A stretch of 64,000 nucleotides of DNA from Neohoeflea coraliihabitans (lineage in GTDB: Bacteria > Pseudomonadota > Alphaproteobacteria > Rhizobiales > Rhizobiaceae), in NCBI RefSeq assembly GCF_019334345.1, contig NZ_JAHWQX010000003.1, forward strand, positions 186,001 to 250,000, in the 5' to 3' direction. The position numbers were made by a program, and so were the translations under genes. The notes beneath the pieces are model-generated. The model ran no database searches. It worked only from the letters and a program-made list of their open reading frames with translations, and had not been told where the DNA came from. Numbering within the stretch: the stretch's first letter is position 1; each line of letters begins with the position of its first letter. Shown piece by piece: positions 35,024-43,536 of this stretch.

Positions 35024-35875
35024 TCAGGATTTGTCGAGCCGCGCGAAGACCAGCCAGAACATCCCGGCCAGCAGAGGCAGCGTGACGAGCAGCACAATCG
35101 TCGCCAGGGCGAAGATGATCGGCACCTGCGATTGCTGCGAGGCGGCCATGATCCAGTTCCACACCGGCATGGTCTTCTCGGTGCCGCGCAGGAAGATGGT
35201 GCGCAGCACCTCGTTGAAGGACAGCAGAAAGCCGAACAGGCCAGCGCCGATGATGCCGGGCATCAGCAGCGGGAACTCGATGTCCCAGAAGCTGCGCCAG
35301 GACGAGGCGCCGAGATCGGAGGCCGCCTCGATCAGCCGGTTGTCGAAGCGTGTCGTCAGCACCAGGATGATCAGCAGCGAGAACGGGAAGGCCCAGACGA
35401 AATGGCCGATGAAGATTGACCAGAAGCCGAGTTTCAGTTCCAGCACCGAGCGGGCGAAGATGAACAGCGCTGCGCCCAGCGACATGCCGGGCACGAACAG
35501 TGGCAGCAGGAACAGCAGCAAGAGGCCGCCGGGATTGCGGGTGCGGGGCAGGGCGCGGCCGACCAGCGTGGCGACGGTGGCCGAGACGATGCCGACCAGC
35601 AGGGCGATGAGAATGCTGGCACCGAAAGGTTCGACCCATTTGGTGTCGGCAAACAGGGCGCGGTAGTGCTGCAGCGAGAAGGGCAGCGGAATGCCCGAGA
35701 GGGGGCGTTCGCTGATCGACATCAAGGCCAGCCAGGCCAGCGGGAAGTAGATGCAAAACAGCATCAACAGACCGCCCCATTTGCCCAGCGGTTTCCACCC
35801 GGACCAATAGCTCCACTCGCCGCGGTCCTGCGGCGTTGTCGTGCTGGTCAAATGCGTGTGCTCTGAAATCGCCAT
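35024..35875 (-). CDS. ABC transporter permease, PotC-like
   Basis: The 283-residue inner-membrane permease has about six hydrophobic segments and a BPD_transp_1 EAA loop in NRLIEAASDLGASSWRSFWDIEFPLLMPGI. With PotB-, PotA- and PotD-like genes next to it, it forms a spermidine/putrescine-type importer (family also transporting opines, betaines or other amines). It is the last gene of the pxpA operon, ends 68 bases from the convergent gntR end, and starts two bases from the PotB-like stop. The first 24 residues are a charged cytoplasmic leader. Confidence 0.88.
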   Translation of the reverse strand: MAISEHTHLTSTTTPQDRGEWSYWSGWKPLGKWGGLLMLFCIYFPLAWLALMSISERPLSGIPLPFSLQHYRALFADTKWVEPFGASILIALLVGIVSATVATLVGRALPRTRNPGGLLLLFLLPLFVPGMSLGAALFIFARSVLELKLGFWSIFIGHFVWAFPFSLLIILVLTTRFDNRLIEAASDLGASSWRSFWDIEFPLLMPGIIGAGLFGFLLSFNEVLRTIFLRGTEKTMPVWNWIMAASQQSQVPIIFALATIVLLVTLPLLAGMFWLVFARLDKS

Positions 35876-35877
35876 GG

Positions 35878-36813
35878 TCAGCTCTTGAGAACGCGGAAGG
35901 TTGAAGACAGGTCGCCGAAGCGGCGGGCGATCAGCAGCATGATGATCAGAAGCACCGCAAGCAGCAGGATGATGAATGTCGAGAGCGCCGCAACCACCGG
36001 ATATTTGAGTGCCGTGTAAGCGCTCTCGATTGAGTTGCTGAGCAGATTGACAAATCCGCCGCCGAGCATGCTCGGTTCCACCCAGGCGGCGAGCGCCGGC
36101 CCGAGGGTGAAGACGATGCCGGCCAATACGCCGGGCAGCGACAGCGGGAAAATGACGTTCTTCAGTGTCTGGAACGGTGTGGCGCCGAGGTCCTCACTGG
36201 CTTCGATCAGCGCTTCGTCGATGACATTAATGGCGAGATAGACCGGCAGGACCATGGTCGGGAAGAAGGCGATGATCATGCCGAAATGCACCGAGACCTC
36301 GGTGTAAAGCATCCATTCGATCGGCGCATCGATCAGGTTTGTTCCGGTCAGGATCGAGTTGACGAGGCCGTTCTGGCCGAGAATGGCGCGCCAGATGATG
36401 GTGCGCGAGGACAGATCGAGAAAGAACGGGATGGTCAAAAGAGCCAGGACAACGGCCTTGGTCGTCTTGGTGGTGCCGCCCTTGGCGAGCCAGAGGGCGA
36501 ACGGATAGCCGATCAGCAATTCGATGGCCGTCACGGTCAAAGCGATGCGCAGGGAGCGCAGCGTCACCTCAAAGCGTCCCGATTGAAACAGGGAGATCCA
36601 GGTGTCGAAGGAGGGATCGTAGACGGTCTGGAAGTGCTTGGTCTCGAAGAAGCTGTAGGAAAACAGCACGACAAGCGGCACGATGACGATCAGGGTCCAG
36701 ATAACGAGAAACCCCGGAACGACCCAGTTGCGTCCCGACATCGCCGCCAGTCCGCCGGTCCAGCGCGTTGTGCCGGCCGGTGATCCGGCCTCTGCTTTCA
36801 GTGCAGCGCTCAC
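35878..36813 (-). CDS. ABC transporter permease, PotB-like
   Basis: The 311-residue permease has the pattern of PotB-type proteins: a long first loop, about six transmembrane segments and the EAA loop VIDEALIEASEDLGATPFQTLKNVIFPLSLPGV. It pairs with the PotC-like protein, and the genes lie two bases apart. A 12-bp GC hairpin (36863-36895) separates it from the binding-protein gene upstream, likely setting the stoichiometry of binding protein to permease. Confidence 0.88.
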   Translation of the reverse strand: MSAALKAEAGSPAGTTRWTGGLAAMSGRNWVVPGFLVIWTLIVIVPLVVLFSYSFFETKHFQTVYDPSFDTWISLFQSGRFEVTLRSLRIALTVTAIELLIGYPFALWLAKGGTTKTTKAVVLALLTIPFFLDLSSRTIIWRAILGQNGLVNSILTGTNLIDAPIEWMLYTEVSVHFGMIIAFFPTMVLPVYLAINVIDEALIEASEDLGATPFQTLKNVIFPLSLPGVLAGIVFTLGPALAAWVEPSMLGGGFVNLLSNSIESAYTALKYPVVAALSTFIILLLAVLLIIMLLIARRFGDLSSTFRVLKS

Positions 36814-36862
36814 TCGTCTGTCATCCCTTGCTCGAATTCATTGCAGAGCGGTCCATTGGTGT

Positions 36863-36895
36863 CACCGGCCCCGCGCCAATGGGGCGGGGCCGGTG
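36863..36895. promoter_or_regulatory. Intercistronic hairpin after the PotD-like binding-protein gene
   Basis: CACCGGCCCCGC (36863-36874) pairs perfectly with GCGGGGCCGGTG (36884-36895), with two further inner pairs and a short AAT loop. No T-run follows in the minus-strand direction, so it is probably an mRNA-stabilising or attenuating stem rather than a terminator. It occupies the same junction, binding protein to first permease, as the hairpin at 10583-10610. Confidence 0.6.
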
Positions 36896-36907
36896 TGTTT
36901 TGCGTGA

Positions 36908-38113
36908 TCAGGCGTTCAGGAACCGCTGCCATTCCTCTTCCATCACGTCCGCGTTCGACGGCGTGGTGGTGCTGACATAGGGCTTGGCGAACTTGCGGTT
37001 GACCTTGGCTTCGGTGGCCTTCAGGGCAGCGATTTCCTCCTCGCTCCACCCCTGCTCCTCGGCATAGGCGACACCGAGATCCATGTTCGGGCCGGCATAG
37101 CCGCGGTCGCGCGCCTGCAGGGCGCGGTACTCACCACCGAGGAAATAGTTGAGGACCTTGTAGATCTGGTCGAGATTGTCGCGGTCCTTGGCCTGGGAGG
37201 CGATGTAGGCGCCGTGACCCCATTTGAAGTAGCCTTCCTTGGTGTAGGCGTATTTGGTGGCGCCATCGCCAAGCTTGAGATTGGCTTCACGGACGGCCGG
37301 TTCCCAGCAGTTGATGACATCCACTTCCTTATTGGCGAGCAATTGCACCTGTTCCTCGAAGGCGGAATGCAGGGTGCGGAACTGGCCCGCCTTCTTGCGC
37401 TCGATGAGGAAGTCGACGACCATTTTCGCTTCGTCGCGCGTCAGGTTGGCGATGTCGCCGAATGTGGCGTCACCCTTGCCCTGCAGATACAGCGCGGCGG
37501 GGCCGAGCGAATAGGTCCAGGTCTGGTCATAGGCCACACGGCCGCGGGTGTTGTCGTCCTCGAACATCACCGACCAGGAGATTTCCTCGTCACTGTCGGC
37601 GTCGACGCCGAGCTTGTCCGGGAAATAACCGAAACTGTCGGCGTTGCCGATGACCGGAACGCCCCACTGATTGCCGTCCGGATCCTGCACGACCGCCGAG
37701 CGCTTCCAGTCGTCGGAGGTGCGCTCCCACAGGCTCAGTTCCGGATGGCTTTCATCGATCGGCAGATACACGCCCTGCGGGCCGAGAATGTCTTCGGTGC
37801 CGGATTCGAAAATGAAGATGTCGACTTCGTCGCCCAATTGCGAGGCGACGACATCGCGCAGGAAGACGCCAACCGAGTTGTTGGTGCCGGCAAAGTCCAT
37901 CTCGACGCCGATGGAGTCGGTCATCACCGACCAATCCTTCAGCTGCGCCGTGGTGACGCCGTAACCGTTGACGGTCGCCGTTGCCGCCTGTGCGACGCCG
38001 GACATTCCCGGAAGCGATGTCAGTGCCGCAGCGCCGGCGAGACCACCGGCGGCGCGAAGCATGGTTCGCCGTGTCAGTTCGAGTTGTGAGGTCGTTGAAA
38101 ATTTATCCTTCAT
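36908..38113 (-). CDS. Extracellular solute-binding protein with Tat signal, PotD-like
   Basis: The 401-residue protein has a twin-arginine signal (LTRRTMLRAAGG, Arg15-Arg16, cleavage near AQA at 43), so it is folded before export. The mature part is a type II spermidine/putrescine-like binding protein: WSVMTDSIGVEMDF, DIFIFESGTEDILGPQGVYLP, WGVPVIGNADSFGYFPDKLG and KEVDVINCWEPAVREANLK. The ligand is unknown; the operon context suggests an amine, lactam or opine-like compound. It is followed by the hairpin and permeases and preceded by the PotA-like ATPase gene. Confidence 0.87.
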   Translation of the reverse strand: MKDKFSTTSQLELTRRTMLRAAGGLAGAAALTSLPGMSGVAQAATATVNGYGVTTAQLKDWSVMTDSIGVEMDFAGTNNSVGVFLRDVVASQLGDEVDIFIFESGTEDILGPQGVYLPIDESHPELSLWERTSDDWKRSAVVQDPDGNQWGVPVIGNADSFGYFPDKLGVDADSDEEISWSVMFEDDNTRGRVAYDQTWTYSLGPAALYLQGKGDATFGDIANLTRDEAKMVVDFLIERKKAGQFRTLHSAFEEQVQLLANKEVDVINCWEPAVREANLKLGDGATKYAYTKEGYFKWGHGAYIASQAKDRDNLDQIYKVLNYFLGGEYRALQARDRGYAGPNMDLGVAYAEEQGWSEEEIAALKATEAKVNRKFAKPYVSTTTPSNADVMEEEWQRFLNA

Positions 38114-38141
38114 GGCACAGTCCTTTCATGGATGTTCCCCG

Positions 38142-39239
38142 TTAAGCCGGAAGCACGATGCAGTCTTCCGGTTGCCACGCGACGGCGCCGACCTGTTCGG
38201 CCGACGGGACGCGATCCCATCTGCGCAGCCGGATCGTCCCGGCCGCGGTGTCTACTGTCTGATCGGTGTATTTGCCGTGGTAGATCTGCTTGCGCAGCGT
38301 GCCTGCAAGCACGTTGGCTCCGTCCCTGCCGGCGTCCCCGTCGGCGGTGGCGAGAAGGGCCATCCGCTCAGCACGGACGGCCAGCGCCGCTTGCGTGCCG
38401 ACCGCCCCGAGCGCTTCGCTGGCGACGCCGCGCACGGTTATGCCGCCCGCGAGTTCGACGGTGGCCTGATCGCCCTGGCGCCCGGTCAGGCGGCCAGGCA
38501 GGATGTTTTCGTAGCCCATGAAACCAGCGGCGAACAAGGTGGCGGGACGGTCGAACAGATCGACCGGGCGGCCGCTTTGCTCAATGCGCCCATGGCTCAT
38601 CAGGACGACGCGATCGCTCATCGTCAGCGCTTCTTCCTGGCTATGGGTGATGTAGACAAAGGTCATGCCGAGGGCGCGCTGGATCTCGACCAGTTCAGAC
38701 TGCATGTCGATGCGCAGGCGCTCGTCGAGCGCGCCGAGCGGCTCGTCGAGCAGCAGGATTGCCGGCCGGGTCACGGCGGCCCGGGCGAGGGCCACGCGTT
38801 GCCGTTCGCCGCCCGAGAGCTGGGCGATGCGCCGCTCGGACTTGGATTCCAGCTGCACCATGGCCAGCGCCTGCATCGCCTGCTTGCGCGCGTCCTCGCG
38901 CGGCACGTTGCGGACCTTCAGACCATAGGCGACGTTCTCGGCGACCGACATGTGCGGAAACAGGGCGTAATTCTGGAAAACCGTGGTGCAGTTGCGTTTC
39001 GACGGCGGTTTGCCGCGCACGTCGACGCCGCCGATTGCCAGCTTGCCGACCTGGGTCGGCTGCTCCAGCCCGGAGATCACCCGCAGCATCGTCGTCTTGC
39101 CGGAACCGCTGGAGCCGAGAATTGTCAGAAATTCACCGCGCTTGGCCTGCAGCGACACATGATCCAGCGCCGTGACGCTGCCGTATTTGTGCAGAACATC
39201 GACCACCTCGAGAATGGGCTGTTCGACGGTTTCGTCCAT
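38142..39239 (-). CDS. ABC transporter ATP-binding protein, PotA-like
   Basis: ATG 39239 (MDETVEQ) has a GGAGA ribosome site and gives 365 residues; ATG 39266 is an alternative, nine residues longer. The Walker A motif GSSGSGKTT is at about 42-50, signature LSGGERQR at 141-148, Walker B ILLLDEP at 161-167, then a TOBE domain (about 280-360). It energises the Pot-type importer at the inner face of the membrane. It lies between the chaperonin-like gene and the binding-protein gene, all in the same direction. Confidence 0.92.
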   Translation of the reverse strand: MDETVEQPILEVVDVLHKYGSVTALDHVSLQAKRGEFLTILGSSGSGKTTMLRVISGLEQPTQVGKLAIGGVDVRGKPPSKRNCTTVFQNYALFPHMSVAENVAYGLKVRNVPREDARKQAMQALAMVQLESKSERRIAQLSGGERQRVALARAAVTRPAILLLDEPLGALDERLRIDMQSELVEIQRALGMTFVYITHSQEEALTMSDRVVLMSHGRIEQSGRPVDLFDRPATLFAAGFMGYENILPGRLTGRQGDQATVELAGGITVRGVASEALGAVGTQAALAVRAERMALLATADGDAGRDGANVLAGTLRKQIYHGKYTDQTVDTAAGTIRLRRWDRVPSAEQVGAVAWQPEDCIVLPA

Positions 39240-39285
39240 TAATCCGTTCTCCGAAACATGCTTCATCGTGCGTTGTCAGCCTTCG

Positions 39286-40770
39286 TCATTTGTACACCAT
39301 CGCATCGATGCGAAGCAGGGATGTGGCAAGCGATACGGCCTGGCCGATCAGGTGCTCGGTCAGGCGCAGCGGGTCCATGATCTGAACGGCGTCGCTGGCC
39401 GTGGCGCGTTGAGAATCGTCGCGGCCATTGCGGAGCAGATGATCCTCGATCGAGCGGAATGCCCCCTTGAGAACCCGGCGCGCATCCCCGTCGACGCCGG
39501 GACCGGCCTCGGCGGCCAGGCGGTTGCCGAGATCGCGCAGAGCCACTCCGCGCCCAGGGACCACCCCATGCCGGGCTGCTGAGCGCATGCAGGCGATGGC
39601 GCTGCGGGCCACACTCTCGGTGCATCTGGCCTGGCGTGTCGAACCTTCACCGATGCGCAGCTCCGCCCATTTTCCGCCCAGGCGGGCATGCCGGCGCTCC
39701 GCCTGGGCGCGGTCAAAAGCCAGGTATCGGGCCTTGTCGATCTCATCGGAGATTTCCGCCAGTCGCGCCTTGATGGCGGCCGCATCGCCGCCGGGCTGTT
39801 CGAGAAAAATCCTGTGTCCATCGTAGCGAAGCCGTTTTGCCGTGCCGAGCATGGCCGGCTTCAGGCTGGCGAGGCTCGTGCCGGCGGTTTCGTCGACCAG
39901 GGTGGCGCCGCAAGCGACCGCCAGATCCGAGATGATCGCGGCGGCGCGCGGTCCGGCGTCTTCGGGTGTTACCGCAGCGATTGAAAAGGCACCATTGTCC
40001 CTGTTGCGCTCGATTGCCGCCAGCGCGCTGCCGTCAAATTGGCGGGCAACGATCAGCAGCGCCTTGCGACGTGCGGCAAAACCATCAATGATCGGAACCA
40101 GCTTGCCGAAATCCGAGATCGCCTCATTGGCCGCGATGACATGCACATCGTCCAGGCTGCCGGCGAGGGCCGCCGACCCAGCCGATCCCACGGGGCTGGC
40201 ATCGAAGGTGAATCCCGCTTCGCAGTTCAGGCTGACTTCACCGGGCCGGCCCTCCATCAAGACATCGATGCCGCCGTCGGCGCCCACCTTCTGAAAGGCT
40301 GCGGCGAGGTCGTGCGCCAGGGCGGGGGGAGCTCCGGCCGCTTGCGCAACCGCCACGTCGTCGACGCCGGCCTGGCGCTCGTCTTCCAGGAGGGCGGGAA
40401 TGTCGGTGCGCAAGCGATCCAGCTGCTCGGCAAGGGCAAGCCGGCGCAGCGGATCGGTGGCGTAACGTTGAGCCAGAGTGAAGGTGGTGCAGGCGAGAAC
40501 GGCCAGGCGTGCTGTGCCGTCGCCGAGGTCGCGTTCGGCGCTGACCAGGGTTTCGGTGAGGAGACGCGGGGCGAGGGTTGCAGGCCCGCTCGTGCCGGTC
40601 ATCTTGCGCGCGATCTCGACACCGGACAGCGCCTGATCGACCGCGCTGCCGTTTGCATAGAGGACGGAGCGCGCATCCGGACCGAGGGACGCACCGGCAG
40701 CCCGGGCAATCCCCTGCAGCGAGCGTTCGATACAAGCCTGGGCTGCGTCACCGACCAGCGTCCGCGTCAT
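39286..40770 (-). CDS. Degenerate GroEL-like chaperonin (Cpn60/TCP-1 family paralog)
   Basis: The 494-residue protein aligns along its whole length with GroEL: ASLGPDARSVLYANG (GroEL TLGPKGRNVVL), DGTARLAVLA (DGTTTATVLA, with Asp at 84), the apical-domain stretch about 185-320, KARLAEISDEIDKARYL and GVVPGRGVAL (GVVAGGGVAL). GroEL catalytic Asp52 and Asp398 are replaced by Ser49 and Ser390; DGTTT is DGTAR; the middle glycine of GGG is Arg407. Only the Asp87- and Asp495-equivalents remain. The GGM tail is absent. It is therefore probably unable to hydrolyse ATP. Its ATG overlaps the pxpA stop by four bases and it precedes the ABC genes, so it is co-expressed with them; a dedicated folding or scaffold role is inferred. 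The housekeeping groEL is not here. Confidence 0.85.
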   Translation of the reverse strand: MTRTLVGDAAQACIERSLQGIARAAGASLGPDARSVLYANGSAVDQALSGVEIARKMTGTSGPATLAPRLLTETLVSAERDLGDGTARLAVLACTTFTLAQRYATDPLRRLALAEQLDRLRTDIPALLEDERQAGVDDVAVAQAAGAPPALAHDLAAAFQKVGADGGIDVLMEGRPGEVSLNCEAGFTFDASPVGSAGSAALAGSLDDVHVIAANEAISDFGKLVPIIDGFAARRKALLIVARQFDGSALAAIERNRDNGAFSIAAVTPEDAGPRAAAIISDLAVACGATLVDETAGTSLASLKPAMLGTAKRLRYDGHRIFLEQPGGDAAAIKARLAEISDEIDKARYLAFDRAQAERRHARLGGKWAELRIGEGSTRQARCTESVARSAIACMRSAARHGVVPGRGVALRDLGNRLAAEAGPGVDGDARRVLKGAFRSIEDHLLRNGRDDSQRATASDAVQIMDPLRLTEHLIGQAVSLATSLLRIDAMVYK

Positions 40771-41510
40771 CGCGCATCGCTTTCTGCAGGCAGACCGGCC
40801 AGCGCCTCATGCACGGCGCGGGCGATCTCGACGGCATTCGGCGTGTCGCTGTGCACGCAAATGGTATCGGCGACGACCGCAACCTCCTTGCCCGAGACGG
40901 AGCGTACGACGCCGCGGGTCACCGCGTCGGTGACCTTGCGGGCGACGGCGTCGGGCCCGACACTGTGATGTTCCTTGGTGATGATCTGGCGCCCTTCATC
41001 ATCATAATCGAGATCGGCGTAGAACTCGCAGACGAAGGGGACGCCGCGTTCGGTGAAGACTTCCGACATGGCGCAGTCGCTGTAGGCGATCACCGGCACA
41101 TCAAATATCAGCGCCGCGTCGGCAATGCCTTCGGCGATGTCGCGCTGTTTCTGCGCCATTCCGAACAAAGCGCCATGCGCCTTGATATGTGACAGGGGCA
41201 TGTTCTCGGCGTCGAGGAAGGCCTTCAGGGCGCCCGTCTGGTACAGGACCAGGGCGGCCACTTCCTGGCGGGTCAGCTTCATCTCGCGGCGTCCGAATCC
41301 CTCGCGGTCAGGCAGACCCGGATGCGAGCCGATCGCCAGGCCGTGCTTCTTGGCGGCGCGTACCGTGTTCCACATCACGTTGGGATCGGAAGCATGAAAT
41401 CCGCAGGCGATATTCGCGTGGGTGACATAGGGCATGCAGGCCTCGTCATCGCCGAAACGATAGATTCCGAAGGCCTCTCCCATATCGCAGTTGATCGTCG
41501 CCATCGCCAT
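40767..41510 (-). CDS. pxpA: 5-oxoprolinase subunit A-like (LamB/YcsF family)
   Basis: The 247-residue protein has LamB/YcsF signatures throughout: INCDMGEAFGIYRFGDDEACMPYVTHANIACGFHASDP and HGLAIGSHPGLPDREGFGRREM. PxpA is the hydrolase partner of PxpB and PxpC in ATP-dependent opening of 5-oxoproline to glutamate; relatives act on other lactams and amides. Here pxpA is separated from pxpBC by about 6 kb but is linked to them through the shared 16-bp upstream element. It is the first gene of its operon. ATG 41510 has a GAGGGG ribosome site; a second ATG two codons later is possible. Confidence 0.88.
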   Translation of the reverse strand: MAMATINCDMGEAFGIYRFGDDEACMPYVTHANIACGFHASDPNVMWNTVRAAKKHGLAIGSHPGLPDREGFGRREMKLTRQEVAALVLYQTGALKAFLDAENMPLSHIKAHGALFGMAQKQRDIAEGIADAALIFDVPVIAYSDCAMSEVFTERGVPFVCEFYADLDYDDEGRQIITKEHHSVGPDAVARKVTDAVTRGVVRSVSGKEVAVVADTICVHSDTPNAVEIARAVHEALAGLPAESDAR

Positions 41511-41562
41511 CCGATCCGTCCCCTCACAAGGCTCCCTATGATTGTCGAGCTGAGGGTATATC

Positions 41563-41578
41563 GTACATGATATATCAT
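41563..41578. promoter_or_regulatory. Candidate GntR operator, copy 2 (pxpA operon promoter)
   Basis: GTACATGATATATCAT differs at one base from the element at 34204-34219 and contains the perfect palindrome ATGATATATCAT. It lies 53 bases upstream of the pxpA start codon, where it would overlap a promoter. Because the gntR gene is 6.6 kb away and has the same site at its own promoter, both operons are probably controlled together. Confidence 0.6.
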
Positions 41579-41722
41579 CAAGGGGTTTTTGCCTCCGCCG
41601 GTGTGGGGAAACGCGCTTGGCGGCCGTGAGGATGACCCAGCGCGCAACTTCACCATCGTTCTGCTTGCATCTGAAGACGGCTTAAGGCATAGAGGCGCCG
41701 AAAGCCCCCAATTGAGGGGTTC

Positions 41723-41797
41723 GGGCGCGTAGCTCAGCGGGAGAGCACTGCCTTCACACGGCAGGGGTCACAGGTTCAATCCCTGTCGCGCCCACCA
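41723..41797 (+). tRNA. tRNA-Val (anticodon CAC)
   Basis: A full cloverleaf is visible: acceptor GGGCGCG/CGCGCCC, D-arm GCTC-AGCGGGA-GAGC, anticodon stem CTGCC/GGCAG with loop TTCACAC (anticodon CAC at 41755-41757, reading GUG), T-arm ACAGG-TTCAATC-CCTGT and encoded CCA at 41795-41797. A weak promoter (TTGCAT at 41665 and CATAGA at 41688, 17 bases apart) may drive it. Confidence 0.95.
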
Positions 41798-41854
41798 TTT
41801 TTTTCCAAATAGGAATTCGGTCGATCCGCCGCGTCAATGCGACGCGCCAGGCGT

Positions 41855-42568
41855 TCAGCCGCGCGATCCTGACCGCGCGTCCTTGCTCGGCGCGGCGAGC
41901 AGGTCATGCAGCAGCGGCATGGTCAGTTCGTCGAAATGGCTGATCAGGGCGTCGGGTTCGAGCTTGGCAATCGGAACATCGGAATAGCCGAAGGGCACGC
42001 CGATCGAGGCGACGCCGGCGTTGCGGGCGCCCTTAATGTCACTGATCGAATCTCCGATCATGACGGTCCGCTGCGGATCGCCGCCGGCATCGGCAATGGT
42101 CTGCAGGATATGGCCGGCGTCCGGCTTGCGGGTCGCATAGGTATCCGAGCCGGCGATCACGGCGAAACGCTGCGCCATGTCGAGATGCTCAAGCAGCTTG
42201 CGTGCGAGTGCTTCAAACTTGTTGGTGCAGACAGCCAGTCGGCAACCGGCTGCCTCGAGACGGTCGAGCGCTGGCAGCAGGCCGGGAAAGGGGATGCTGC
42301 GACCGGGAATGTTGGCGCCGTAATGGGCAACGAACAGATCGGTCAGAGTGGAGAGACGCTGTGCTTCGAGGGCAACATTCTGCGAGGCATAGCCATGGCT
42401 GATCATGGCGCGGGCTCCCTGGCCGAGGCGGAATCCGACATCGTCGGCGGCAAGCGGCTGCAACCCGTCGATCTTCAGAATGTGGTTGAGGCTGTCGAGA
42501 AGGTCGTCGGCGGTCGAGATCATGGTGCCGTCGAGATCAAATACGACGGTTATCGGCGATGAAGTCAT
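41855..42568 (-). CDS. gph: Phosphoglycolate phosphatase (HAD family)
   Basis: The 237-residue protein is a haloacid dehalogenase-superfamily phosphatase with motif [10 protein letters not shown] (Asp11 nucleophile and Asp13), a Cap C1 region, motif II VCTNKFE and the motif III/IV segment [17 protein letters not shown]. Phosphoglycolate phosphatase removes 2-phosphoglycolate formed by RubisCO oxygenation or DNA repair. Closely related HAD phosphatases have other substrates. It is divergent from rpiA. Confidence 0.85.
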   Translation of the reverse strand: MTSSPITVVFDLDGTMISTADDLLDSLNHILKIDGLQPLAADDVGFRLGQGARAMISHGYASQNVALEAQRLSTLTDLFVAHYGANIPGRSIPFPGLLPALDRLEAAGCRLAVCTNKFEALARKLLEHLDMAQRFAVIAGSDTYATRKPDAGHILQTIADAGGDPQRTVMIGDSISDIKGARNAGVASIGVPFGYSDVPIAKLEPDALISHFDELTMPLLHDLLAAPSKDARSGSRG

Positions 42569-42816
42569 GCAAAAATCCGGTTGTTCGGACGGGGGCCTGT
42601 GGCGATGCAGCGAGGCTTAGCAGCGGGCGCGTGCGCTGGCAAATGGGGTCGCCGGCGCAGCGTGCGCCGGTTTGCTCCGTTCCTCCCGCCGGCGTGGCAG
42701 GCAGATTGCGACAAAGTCTTGCTGCGAAAAGGCGGAGAAAGCGGCGGGGCGGGTCTTTGCGGTTGGCGGCGCATCATGGTAACAGCGCAGAACCTCAACA
42801 AGTTTCAGAGCCCAGA

Positions 42817-43521
42817 ATGGACGCCCGAAGTCTTAAAATCGCCGCTGCCGAGGAAGCACTCTCGCATGTCGAACATGGCATGCGGCTCGGCATCGGCACC
42901 GGTTCGACCGCCGATGAATTCGTGCGCCTGCTGGCGGAGAAGGTGGCGGACGGGTTTGCCGTCCAGGGCGTGCCGACCTCGGAACGAACCGCGCGCCTGT
43001 GCCTCGAACTGGGCGTGCCGCTGTTTTCGCTCGATGATCTGCCCGAGCTCGACCTGACCATCGACGGGGCGGACGAGATCGACCCGCAATTGTGCCTGAT
43101 CAAGGGTGGCGGCGGGGCGCATCTGCGCGAAAAGATCGTCGCCGCGGCTTCGGAACGGATGATCGTCATTGCCGATGAGACGAAGCTGGTCGATGTGCTC
43201 GGCGCGTTTCCGCTGCCGATCGAGGTGATGCCGTTCGGCCTGGCGGCAACGCGGCGCGCGGTCGACAAGCTGGCCGAGCGTCTCGGCCTGAACGGCACCA
43301 TTCTGCAGCGCCAGCGTCAGGGCAAGGATGAGCCGTATATCACCGATGGCGGCCATTTCCTGCTCGACGCATCATTTGGCCGTATTCCGGAGGCAGAAGC
43401 GCTGGCCGAAGGCCTCGCGGCCATTCCCGGCGTGGTCGAACACGGATTGTTTCTCAACATGGCCGACGCCGCCATTATCGCCGCCCCGGCGGGTGTGCGA
43501 ACGCTGACTGCCAAGATCTGA
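42817..43521 (+). CDS. rpiA: Ribose-5-phosphate isomerase A
   Basis: ATG 42817 ([15 protein letters not shown]) gives 234 residues, the usual length. The phosphate/substrate motifs [22 protein letters not shown] with the catalytic Asp, and [12 protein letters not shown] are intact. It interconverts ribose 5-phosphate and ribulose 5-phosphate in the pentose phosphate pathway. The upstream frame to 42559 is a GC-rich open stretch without start or family sequence. The next gene, a DUF2059 protein, starts 15 bases after the stop, so they are co-transcribed. Confidence 0.95.
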   Translation: MDARSLKIAAAEEALSHVEHGMRLGIGTGSTADEFVRLLAEKVADGFAVQGVPTSERTARLCLELGVPLFSLDDLPELDLTIDGADEIDPQLCLIKGGGGAHLREKIVAAASERMIVIADETKLVDVLGAFPLPIEVMPFGLAATRRAVDKLAERLGLNGTILQRQRQGKDEPYITDGGHFLLDASFGRIPEAEALAEGLAAIPGVVEHGLFLNMADAAIIAAPAGVRTLTAKI

Positions 43522-43536
43522 CAGGAGTTCCTTCGA

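Noticed and set aside
39286-40770. Housekeeping groEL
   Set aside because: Key ATPase residues and the GGM tail are missing, no groES is adjacent, and the gene is coupled to pxpA. A specialised paralog is the better reading.
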